Assembly: GCA_031288985.1 (NCBI GenBank) | Contig: JAITQH010000126.1 | Span: 1-9,121, forward strand | DNA length: 9,121 nt | Origin: Candidatus Methanoplasma sp. | GTDB lineage: Archaea > Thermoplasmatota > Thermoplasmata > Methanomassiliicoccales > Methanomethylophilaceae | Reading direction: 5' to 3' | Part shown: positions 1 through 5,644 of the stretch, one piece after another | Position numbering within the stretch: the first letter of the stretch is position 1 | How the letters are laid out: the number at the start of each line of letters is the position of its first letter | The notes under the pieces: generated by a model | The model's database searches: none | What the model was told of the DNA's origin: nothing | What the model saw: the letters and a program-made list of their open reading frames with translations, nothing else | Translations under genes and position numbers: made by a program

Positions 1-371
1 CCCTCCAAACATATGATCTTGGAGACCCCAAGATCGCTGAGGACGCCCAATATCGCAATGGCCAAGGCGTAGCACTGTTCCGGCGGGGGCGCGATCTCGG
101 AGGTCACGATGACAAGGTCTCCCCCCGGCTCGTCCGCCCCGTTCCTTGCGCAGCCGTATATCCGTATCGGAGGGTAAGGAATGCCGCCCTGTATCATGCA
201 GTACGGCGGCAGGTCGGGGGATGCGATGCCGGCGATCACTGACATTTTCATCTCTCTGATGACGAAGCTCGACAGTATCGATCCGACAAGCCCTATGCTG
301 GGCAGTCCCACGAGCGCGGTGGGATTTTCGTACTTGGCGTCGCTGTAACGCATGACCCTGACTTCGGACAT
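1..371 (-). CDS. PAC2-family protein (proteasome assembly chaperone-like), N-terminal part, cut by window edge
   Basis: A minus-strand frame opens at ATG 371 and stays open to base 1, giving about 123 residues with no stop, so the C-terminus lies outside the window. The protein begins MSEVRVMRYSDAKYENPTAL and continues with VGLPSIGLVGSI (about residues 21-32), a glycine-rich strand-loop-helix typical of the PAC2 fold. Further on come a DLPPYCMIQGG stretch and an LVIVTSEIAPPPEQCYALA segment that also match archaeal PAC2 proteins. PAC2 proteins (archaeal PbaA/PbaB and relatives) are cytoplasmic and related to eukaryotic proteasome assembly chaperones, but the role of many archaeal members is unsettled. 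No Shine-Dalgarno precedes the ATG. A TATA-like box centred 26-27 bp upstream suggests a leaderless message. It is divergent from the M16 peptidase gene. Family call is confident; cellular role is inference. Confidence 0.85.
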   Translation of the reverse strand, partial: MSEVRVMRYSDAKYENPTALVGLPSIGLVGSILSSFVIREMKMSVIAGIASPDLPPYCMIQGGIPYPPIRIYGCARNGADEPGGDLVIVTSEIAPPPEQCYALAIAILGVLSDLGVSKIICLE

Positions 372-390
372 TGCCCGCTGATGGCGTTGA

Positions 391-400
391 ACATATTAAT
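391..400. promoter_or_regulatory. Shared TATA-like box of the divergent PAC2 and M16 genes
   Basis: The 52-bp spacer 372-423 holds a single AT-rich block, ACATATTAAT. Its palindromic core ATTAAT (395-400) is centred at 397.5, which is 26.5 bp from the first base of both start codons (371 on minus, 424 on plus). Archaeal TATA boxes usually lie about 26 bp before the transcription start, so the box could drive leaderless transcripts in both directions. Neither start has a convincing Shine-Dalgarno sequence. Promoter activity is inferred. Confidence 0.55.
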
Positions 401-423
401 TACCAGCACAGTACGGGGAATCC

Positions 424-1692
424 ATGAGCGGAGAAATAACAGAATTGAGGACGCCTGCGGGGATACCCGTCATCGTGGGGCGGAACACGGACAGCGGAAG
501 CGCAGGCTACATGGTGGCCGTCAGGACGGGGTCCAGGGACGAGGATCCCAAGGTCGGAGGAATATCGCATCTTCTGGAGCACGTGGTGTTCAGAGCGACG
601 AAGGGATATTCCTCGTACCAGATGGCAAAAGACATGGAAGGCGCAGGCGGGGAGCTGAATGCGTTCACGGGCAGGGAGGCGACGGCGTTCTACGGCATAA
701 CCATCAAAGAGACGGCCGATGTCGCGAGAGAGATGGTGGCGGAGATAGTTGCCAAGCCCCTGATAGAAAAGGACGACGTCGAACTCGAGAAGAAGATCGT
801 CCTGCAGGAGCTGAGCATGATAGAGAACGAACCCGAGTCGTACATACACGACCTCTTTGCAAACAATCTTTGGAGAGGGCACCCCCTGTCTCAGGACGAA
901 GGAGGCAGCCCCGACATAGTCAGCAGGCTGGACCACCGGGATCTGAGATCCTACTACGAGGAAGGATACGGGGTTCCCAACCTTTCGGTGTTCGCCGTCG
1001 GGAACGTCGACCCCGAAGAGACGGTCTCATGGGCCGCGGAGAGTTTCGACGGCATGGCCGCCGCGCAAAGGAAACGCACCCCGCCGCCCACGCCGACGGC
1101 GAAATACTTCTTCAAGAAGAACAGGTCGGAGCACTGCAATGTGGCCATGGGATTCCCGGCCTACGCCCCGGGCCATCCTCTGAGGACCGCGTCCGCGCTC
1201 CTCGCCGGAGTATTGGGATCGTGGACGAGCTCCAGGCTGTTCCAGGAGGTCAGGGAGAAGAGGGCGTTGGTGTACTCGGTCCATACGATGCTCGATCAGA
1301 GTTCGGACGCAGGCGCGCTGTGCACTTTCCTTTCGTCCACGGACGGGAACACCGTGGAATCCATCGAGACCTCGGTGAAGACATTCTCCGCCTTCAAGAG
1401 AGAAGGATTGGAGAAAGGGGAGCTGGAGAGGACCAAGCGTCTGATAAAAGGGGCTTTGGTCAGAGCGGCGGAATCCACCGAGAGGGGGATGTACATGCTT
1501 GCAAGGGATCACATGCTCGACGGAAGACCCAAGACCCTCGCCGAGCGTTTGGAAGCCATTGACGCCGTGACGGAAGAACAGGTCATGAAGGTAGCCGGCG
1601 AGCTGATGCGCGCCGACAGGCTCAACATAACGGCTCTCGGGAAAGGGAACCGCGGCATCAGGACGTTCGACCTTTCAGGCTTGGATCTCTGA
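424..1692 (+). CDS. M16-family zinc metallopeptidase (processing-peptidase-like)
   Basis: A complete 422-residue protein. The inverted zinc motif HxxEH is HLLEH at residues 49-53, with H49 and H53 as ligands and E52 as the catalytic base. The third ligand is probably E129 in VLQELSMIENEPE, 76 residues after H53, the normal M16 spacing. The Arg/Tyr substrate-binding element of the second half-domain is LFQEVREKRALVYSV (about 272-286; R280 and Y284). The length fits a single M16B subunit with two homologous halves, like mitochondrial processing peptidase subunits or bacterial PqqL/YmxG-type proteins. No signal peptide or membrane segment is seen, so it is probably cytoplasmic, degrading or trimming peptides; the substrate is unknown. 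ATG 424 is chosen because it gives the normal N-terminus for the family and lies about 26 bp after a TATA-like box. The long frame opening at 381 is out of phase with it. M16 peptidases are uncommon in archaea. No second M16 subunit gene is present in the window. Confidence 0.92.
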   Translation: MSGEITELRTPAGIPVIVGRNTDSGSAGYMVAVRTGSRDEDPKVGGISHLLEHVVFRATKGYSSYQMAKDMEGAGGELNAFTGREATAFYGITIKETADVAREMVAEIVAKPLIEKDDVELEKKIVLQELSMIENEPESYIHDLFANNLWRGHPLSQDEGGSPDIVSRLDHRDLRSYYEEGYGVPNLSVFAVGNVDPEETVSWAAESFDGMAAAQRKRTPPPTPTAKYFFKKNRSEHCNVAMGFPAYAPGHPLRTASALLAGVLGSWTSSRLFQEVREKRALVYSVHTMLDQSSDAGALCTFLSSTDGNTVESIETSVKTFSAFKREGLEKGELERTKRLIKGALVRAAESTERGMYMLARDHMLDGRPKTLAERLEAIDAVTEEQVMKVAGELMRADRLNITALGKGNRGIRTFDLSGLDL

Positions 1693-1701
1693 GAGGCCGC
1701 C

Positions 1702-1730
1702 ATGCGCCGGCCGTCAGGCGGCCGGCGCAT
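1702..1730. repeat. Perfect GC-rich inverted repeat (12-bp stem, 5-nt loop)
   Basis: ATGCGCCGGCCG (1702-1713) and CGGCCGGCGCAT (1719-1730) are exact reverse complements around the loop TCAGG. It lies 9 bp after the M16 stop codon and 60 bp before the end of the convergent protease gene. No T-tract follows on either strand, so it is not a classic intrinsic terminator. It could protect the 3' end of either message or separate the convergent transcripts. The hairpin is certain; the role is inferred. Confidence 0.75.
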
Positions 1731-1790
1731 CTGCAAAACGCCCCGCGTCAACTCGGGACCCCATCGGCCGCAGGATCGCGGGGGCGGAGG

Positions 1791-2276
1791 TCAGCCCGAG
1801 GATCCGAATTCTTTTATGACATGGATGACGGCATCCTTGGCATCGGCCACGGCCGCGGCGACGGCGGGGGTCATGATCTCGCCGACGGTCTGAAGATCCT
1901 CCACCTCCACGGCGACGAACTTTACGGCCAGAGGCATCATGTCCGGCTCAAGCTGCCTTCCCAGTTTCAGGGCCGTCGCGAGGTTGACGTCGTGGGCGGG
2001 GACGTCGGCTACGGTCCCGTCAAAATCTTCCGGGTCGAATATGAGCACAGTTCCGGGAGCGTACTCCCCTGTCTTGATGGCATCGACTATCACCGCATAG
2101 CTGTATCCTCTGACCATCGGAATGATCTCCAGACCTCCGACGGCCTCCTGAAGAGCGTCCACACCCGGAAGCCCTTCCCTCTCCACGGCCTCGGAGGCCT
2201 TCAGGCCCACCGCGTCGTCGGACATTATGGGGCTTCCGAGTCCTATCACGACCGTTCTGCCGTTCAATCCTTTCAT
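1791..2276 (-). CDS. Hydrogenase maturation protease (HycI/HyaD/FrcD family)
   Basis: From ATG 2276 the protein has 161 residues, the normal family size; the frame extends to ATG 2318, which would add 14 residues. The N-terminus MKGLNGRTVVIGLGSPIMSD leads into the family glycine loop with DDAVG. The putative nickel-sensing ligands are all present: an acidic residue in SDDAVG, Asp in AVIVDAIKTGEYAPG, and His in AHDVNLATAL. These endopeptidases clip the C-terminal tail of a [NiFe]-hydrogenase large subunit after nickel insertion, in the cytoplasm. The usual Asn of GxGN is Ser here. ATG 2276 is preferred because a TATA-like box at 2335-2342 would start transcription near 2312, inside the longer version, and the extra codons look non-coding; neither start has a clear Shine-Dalgarno. 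No hydrogenase subunit lies in the window, so the substrate is unknown; an Mvh-type large subunit elsewhere is a reasonable guess. Confidence 0.88.
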   Translation of the reverse strand: MKGLNGRTVVIGLGSPIMSDDAVGLKASEAVEREGLPGVDALQEAVGGLEIIPMVRGYSYAVIVDAIKTGEYAPGTVLIFDPEDFDGTVADVPAHDVNLATALKLGRQLEPDMMPLAVKFVAVEVEDLQTVGEIMTPAVAAAVADAKDAVIHVIKEFGSSG

Positions 2277-2334
2277 TGTTTGAGTGATGCAGACCAACCT
2301 ATTATCATCTGCGGTCATGCGTTCCGCGGATCTT

Positions 2335-2342
2335 CATATTTA
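2335..2342 (-). promoter_or_regulatory. TATA-like box for the hydrogenase maturation protease gene
   Basis: TAAATATG on the minus strand, in the 58-bp or longer gap after the ABC permease stop codon. A start about 26 bp downstream would be near 2312, which favours the shorter protein starting at 2276. The gene could also be co-transcribed with the upstream ABC operon, which runs in the same direction. Confidence 0.4.
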
Positions 2343-2376
2343 GGAAAGAGGTTTGGAAACGGTTTCAGGCCCCGTC

Positions 2377-3177
2377 TCACGCTTTGCGCATGTATGCACG
2401 CACCGTGAGGGGGGCGAAGATAAGCACTATCACTGCCGCGCCCGCGATCGACAGCCACAGGTCGTTGGTGATGGCGGCCCCGTTCACGAGTTCGCGCACG
2501 GCCGTCACAAGGTAAGACACAGGGTTGACGGTCGCCACCGTCTCCAAGAGAGGAGGCAGGGTGTCCACCGGCACAAAGGCGTTCGACAGGAACGTCAGAG
2601 GGAACAGGATGATCATCGATATCCCTGTGACGCCGGCAGCCGATCTGACCATCACGCCTATGAGCGCGAATATCCAACTTATGCACCAGGCCACCGCAGT
2701 CACCAGCAGCCCTGCCGCGAGGATTCCGATCAATCCGCCCTCCGCCCTGAGTCCCATGACGGCCCCCATGGCGAACGTGAGTGCGACCACAATCGCATAG
2801 CGGACTATGTTGGCCACGGACGCGCCCGCGAGCGGCGCCGCTCTGGCGATGGGCAGAGACCTGAAACGGTCAAACACTCCCTTGTCCATGTCGTCCCTCA
2901 GCCCCGCGCCTGTGGAGACGGACCCCATGATCACGGACTGCACCAGGATTCCCGGTATCAGCAGCGGCAGGTAGCTTACGGGGTCTCCTGATATCGCACC
3001 GCCGAATATGTATGCGAACATCAGCGTGAAAAGTATCGGTTGTATGAGCACGTCCGCCAACTCTTCGGGCCTGCGTCTGATCCGGAGGAGTACGCGATAG
3101 GCCATGACCGATGTCTGCCGCACGGACTCCCGCAGTCCCGCGCGGTTGGCGGTCTTCCCGTGCGCGGCGTCGGTCAT
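2377..3177 (-). CDS. ABC-2 type transporter permease (DrrB family)
   Basis: A 266-residue integral membrane protein. About six hydrophobic segments are visible, near residues 43-60, 68-88, 122-143, 148-176, 183-202 and 242-262. The cytoplasmic element DDMDKGVFDRFRSLPIARAA (about 95-114) is the conserved ABC-2 coupling region, and NPVSYLVTAVRELVNG (about 218-233) is the second family signature, as in daunorubicin-type DrrB exporters. The start ATG at 3177 overlaps the stop of the ATPase gene by 4 bases (ATGA), so translation is probably coupled. With the ATPase it should form an exporter, typically of drugs, lipids or other hydrophobic compounds; the substrate cannot be read from sequence. It is the last gene of the PadR-ATPase-permease operon. 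Confidence 0.93.
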   Translation of the reverse strand: MTDAAHGKTANRAGLRESVRQTSVMAYRVLLRIRRRPEELADVLIQPILFTLMFAYIFGGAISGDPVSYLPLLIPGILVQSVIMGSVSTGAGLRDDMDKGVFDRFRSLPIARAAPLAGASVANIVRYAIVVALTFAMGAVMGLRAEGGLIGILAAGLLVTAVAWCISWIFALIGVMVRSAAGVTGISMIILFPLTFLSNAFVPVDTLPPLLETVATVNPVSYLVTAVRELVNGAAITNDLWLSIAGAAVIVLIFAPLTVRAYMRKA

Positions 3178-4133
3178 GGCTCTCCCTCCGCCGCGTCTTC
3201 GGACGTTTTTCCGGTGATGGCCATGAAGACCTCGTCCAACGTCGGTTTTTTTATTGTGATCGTCTGCACCCCGAGGCCCGCCTCTCTGAATCTTATGAGC
3301 AGGTCGGTCACGGCCCCCGCTCCGGCGATCGGGGCGACTATGTGTCCGGCATCCGTGATCTTGGGCGTGACCCCAAGCACGTCGGACGCGATTTCCCGCG
3401 CCCGGGCCGATTGGTCGCGGGATTCCATGGCAAGGATCAGAGTGGACGAGCCCACGGAGCTCTTGAGCTCGTCGGGCGTGCCCTCGGCGATCACCTTGCC
3501 GCGGTCTATGACCGCTATGCGGTCGGCGAGGTTGTCCGCCTCGTCAAGGTATTGCGTGGTGAGCATCACTGTGGAGCCTTTTGCGGCCAGGGTGCGTATG
3601 GTGTCCCACATCTGCGCCCTGGTCCTGGGGTCGAGGCCGGTGGTCGGCTCGTCCAAGAACATCAGGGCGGGGACCACTATCAGGCTCGCGGCGATGTCAA
3701 GGCGCCTGCGCATCCCGCCGGAGAACTTGGACAGCGGCCGGTTCGCGGCGTCCGTCAGCCCGAACTCTTCAAGGAGCTCCGCCGCCCTTTCGGCGGCCTT
3801 CTTTCTTTTGAGGCCCAGCAGCATCCCGAATACGATCAGATTCTCCGTCGCCGACAGCGACTCGTCCACAGAGGCGTACTGTCCCGTAACGCCTATCATC
3901 CTGCGGACCGTGTGCGCTTCCTTCCTGACGTCATGGCCGAACACTTTGGCGCTTCCGCCGTCGGGTTTCAACAGGGTCGCAAGGATGTTGATCGTCGTGG
4001 TCTTGCCGGCGCCGTTAGGGCCGAGGACTCCGTATATGGAACCCTTCGGAACGCGCAGGGTGACCCCGTCCACGGCCCGATTGTCCCCGAACATCTTGAC
4101 CAGGCTGTCGATCTCGACGGCGTACTCGGTCAT
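3174..4133 (-). CDS. ABC transporter ATP-binding protein (DrrA family)
   Basis: A 319-residue ATPase subunit with all nucleotide-binding motifs. Walker A is GPNGAGKTT (about 38-46), the Q-loop is VTGQYAS (Q85), the signature is FSGGMRRRL (about 137-145), Walker B is LMFLDEP with catalytic Glu at 162, and the D-loop is GLDP. The switch position is Gln (LTTQYLDEAD) in place of His, as usual in the DrrA subgroup. A C-terminal extension of about 100 residues ends with KPTLDEVFMAITG, also a DrrA hallmark. The start is placed at 4133 (MTEYAVEIDS) because it forms an ATGA overlap with the PadR stop, matching the ATGA overlap at the other end of the gene. An upstream ATG at 4166 would add 11 poorly conserved residues and overlap padR by 37 bp. 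The protein acts at the inner face of the membrane with the downstream permease. Confidence 0.94.
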   Translation of the reverse strand: MTEYAVEIDSLVKMFGDNRAVDGVTLRVPKGSIYGVLGPNGAGKTTTINILATLLKPDGGSAKVFGHDVRKEAHTVRRMIGVTGQYASVDESLSATENLIVFGMLLGLKRKKAAERAAELLEEFGLTDAANRPLSKFSGGMRRRLDIAASLIVVPALMFLDEPTTGLDPRTRAQMWDTIRTLAAKGSTVMLTTQYLDEADNLADRIAVIDRGKVIAEGTPDELKSSVGSSTLILAMESRDQSARAREIASDVLGVTPKITDAGHIVAPIAGAGAVTDLLIRFREAGLGVQTITIKKPTLDEVFMAITGKTSEDAAEGEP

Positions 4134-4738
4134 TTCTCGGCCTTCTTGTTTCCCGTGCTGTCGCAAAGGACGTAGAGGGACGTCTTGAACTCCCCAAGGA
4201 TGCTCATGAGCTCCTTATTTTTCTCTTTGTCCTTCTCGGACATCACGGTCCTGACCAGCGCCATCACTTCGGAGATCTCGTTCCTGATCTGGCTCATCTC
4301 CTTGAAGTTGGCCATGTCCCAATGCCCTGCGAACTTCTCGTCCATCTTCTTTGTGAAGGCGAGGCCTTCCTCGGTCAGTTCGTAGGTCTTCCGGTCGTCG
4401 TCGGTGAGCATCCTCACGAGGCCCTTTTTCTCCAAGGCGTCCAACGTGGGGTATATGGATCCCGGGCTGGGGCGCCATGCGCCGAGGCTGCGCTCTTCGA
4501 AGCTCAGGATGATCTCGTATCCGGTCTTCGGGCCGTCCCGAAGCACCATCAGCACCATGGGTCCGACGCTTCCGCGCCTTGCCCGGAATCCGCCGAGGTT
4601 CGCAGATTCCCTTCTGGGGGATTCTCCTCTGCAGTGGCCGTGATGGTCGTGATCTCCGCCGTGCCGGTTCGGTCCTCCGAACCCAACGGGGCCTTCGTCG
4701 AAGAAGGCTCCGTATCTGTCTGTGTTGAAATTATACAT
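4130..4738 (-). CDS. PadR-family transcriptional regulator with His-rich N-terminal extension
   Basis: A 202-residue protein. The PadR winged helix runs from about residue 58 to 130: PMVLMVLRDGPKTGYEI, then the recognition part WRPSPGSIYPTLDALEKKGL, then the wing DDRKTYELTEEG. A charged helical C-terminal region (about 135-195) is the likely dimerisation part (PadR-s2 type). Ahead of the domain is an extension of about 57 residues rich in Gly, Arg and His, with RHGGDHDHHGHCRGE at 25-39 (five His and one Cys in 11 residues), which may bind metal. A strong Shine-Dalgarno AAAGGAG (4745-4751) lies 6 nt before ATG 4738. It is the first gene of an operon with the DrrA-type ATPase and permease, which PadR proteins often repress until an exported ligand binds. 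Two repeated GATATATCGTTAT sites lie just upstream, suggesting autoregulation. The family is certain; the ligand is unknown. Confidence 0.93.
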   Translation of the reverse strand: MYNFNTDRYGAFFDEGPVGFGGPNRHGGDHDHHGHCRGESPRRESANLGGFRARRGSVGPMVLMVLRDGPKTGYEIILSFEERSLGAWRPSPGSIYPTLDALEKKGLVRMLTDDDRKTYELTEEGLAFTKKMDEKFAGHWDMANFKEMSQIRNEISEVMALVRTVMSEKDKEKNKELMSILGEFKTSLYVLCDSTGNKKAEK

Positions 4739-4782
4739 TTCTTTCTCCTTTGTTGTTCGTATATGCTCTTCGGTTTGGAGCT

Positions 4783-4831
4783 ATTACGATATATCGTTAT
4801 TGTAATTTCAAGTATAAAGATATATCGTTAT
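4783..4831. promoter_or_regulatory. Paired operator-like repeats around the padR promoter
   Basis: GATATATCGTTAT occurs twice as a direct repeat (4788-4800 and 4819-4831), offset by 31 bp, about three DNA helical turns. The first copy sits in a perfect 12-bp palindrome, ACGATATATCGT (4786-4797), which extends to an 18-bp near-palindrome (4783-4800). A TATA-like TTTATA on the minus strand (4813-4818) lies between the copies, and the predicted start (near 4788-4790) falls in the proximal copy. A dimeric repressor on both sites would block TBP and RNA polymerase. The most likely binder is the adjacent PadR protein, but this is inferred from position. Confidence 0.65.
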
Positions 4832-4907
4832 AGACAGAACACAACCGATCTCCCCGCGCCCCGGCCGTTGAACATTCCGGCGCCGGCAACACCAGGCTCA
4901 TTAGCAA

Positions 4908-4961
4908 AATATTACAAATAAGTATTACTTTGTACATAAATAATATATATTTTGTAATATT
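4908..4961. promoter_or_regulatory. AT-rich promoter of the small membrane gene pair, flanked by an 11-bp inverted repeat
   Basis: AATATTACAAA (4908-4918) and TTTGTAATATT (4951-4961) are exact reverse complements whose centres are 43 bp apart, about four helical turns. Between them is a TATA-like run, TAATATATAT (4941-4950), placing transcription start near 4972 and leaving about 28 nt of leader before ATG 5001. A third TATTAC half-site is at 4923-4928. The layout suggests a looped or cooperative operator over the promoter. The upstream part of the spacer, about 4841-4900, is GC-rich, contains the palindrome CCGGCGCCGG (4877-4886), and shows no gene. Confidence 0.5.
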
Positions 4962-5000
4962 ATTGAGAATATGCGAGCTGTTCGCACGGAGTAAAATGAA

Positions 5001-5309
5001 ATGTGGTTGATCATCACTGCTTTGGCCGCTTTGGCGACCACGGGCGCATACGCAACGGTGACGGACAAATACCGGCTTGGGCCGCTGTCCATGGTGCTGT
5101 GGGTGCTTTCTGCGTTCATATTCGTAGACCACACGCTCGGATGGGCCGCCGAGGGCGGAGAATATCTTGAGGTCGGTCTTGACCCCTTCCTTCTGAGCAT
5201 CGCAATGCTCATCCCGATATTCGGCGTGTGGGAAGCATACATACTGACGGACAAGATCAAGTCGCGTGCATCATGCGAACGCGCCGAACCTTCCGCGGAG
5301 GCATTGTAA
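5001..5309 (+). CDS. Small three-helix membrane protein, paralogue of the next gene
   Basis: A 102-residue protein of no family I recognise. Hydrophobic segments lie near residues 2-20, 29-47 and 61-82, followed by a polar C-terminal tail. Between the first two helices is TDKYRLGPLS, and the second helix ends with VDH (D43, H44). The same pattern, K-Y-x-[LI]-G-x-L, a Trp, then [DE]-H, recurs at almost identical positions in the next protein, so the two are paralogues. ATG 5001 has a GGAG-type Shine-Dalgarno (CGGAG at 4987-4991); an earlier ATG at 4996 hits a stop after four codons. A TATA-like box lies about 55 bp upstream. The stop overlaps the next start as TAATG. It is divergent from the PadR/ABC operon. 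Coding status is supported by the ribosome site, the paralogy and the coupling. Confidence 0.8.
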   Translation: MWLIITALAALATTGAYATVTDKYRLGPLSMVLWVLSAFIFVDHTLGWAAEGGEYLEVGLDPFLLSIAMLIPIFGVWEAYILTDKIKSRASCERAEPSAEAL

Positions 5310-5644
5310 TGGCATGCTTCCTTGTGGCGGCGGCGCTCGGTGCGGTAACGACCGTGTTCGGAAAGAGCATACCCGAGAAATATCACATCGGTTGGTTGAA
5401 CATAGCGATATGGGGATCGGTGCTGGCATTGCTGGTCGAACACATATGGCACGGAGAGGTCGTCCCATGGATCCCTTTCCTTACGGCCATGAACGATCCC
5501 GGGGACACATCGGCGATGCTCCATGAGATGCTCACCATCGGAGTCCCTATGATGCTTTCCGCCGTGCTCGTGTGGGGCGCGGCGGTGATCCTGTACAACA
5601 GGCTGACAGACGCGGACGCAAAGGTGATCGATGCATCCGGCTGA
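5309..5644 (+). CDS. Small three-helix membrane protein, paralogue of the preceding gene
   Basis: A 111-residue protein from ATG 5309, chosen over an in-frame ATG at 5228. This start overlaps the previous stop by one base (TAATG), has GGAGG at 5297-5301 eight nt upstream, and gives an N-terminus aligned with its paralogue. Predicted helices lie near residues 2-18, 30-47 and 71-96. PEKYHIGWLN (22-31) matches TDKYRLGPLS of the neighbour, W35 matches W34, and E44-H45 matches D43-H44, all without gaps at an offset of one. The third helices also align around a Trp followed by A-x-I-L. An insertion of about 11 residues (including VVPWIPFLTAMNDPGD) lengthens the loop before helix three. The two proteins may form a heteromeric membrane complex. 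Function is unknown; a metal or proton role for the buried acid-His pair is speculation. Confidence 0.82.
   Translation: MACFLVAAALGAVTTVFGKSIPEKYHIGWLNIAIWGSVLALLVEHIWHGEVVPWIPFLTAMNDPGDTSAMLHEMLTIGVPMMLSAVLVWGAAVILYNRLTDADAKVIDASG

Noticed and set aside
381..1562. A 393-codon plus-strand frame over the M16 gene
   Set aside because: Shifted relative to the M16 frame and Arg/Gly-rich; the M16 frame has the zinc motif and family length.
3040..4188. Long open frames (over 350 codons) on the plus strand opposite the ABC transporter genes
   Set aside because: They mirror the DrrA/DrrB coding strand, which carries every ABC motif; their translations are low-complexity Arg/Ser/Pro-rich sequence without domains.
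4972..4986. Small hairpin TGCGA-GCTGT-TCGCA in the leader of the first membrane gene, as a riboswitch
   Set aside because: A 5-bp stem alone is too little to support a riboswitch; it may only influence access to the nearby ribosome site.
4739..5000. A tRNA, small RNA or CRISPR-like repeat in the AT-rich spacer
   Set aside because: No cloverleaf or T-loop sequence is seen, and the repeats are only two copies of 13 bp plus one inverted pair, which fit operators better.
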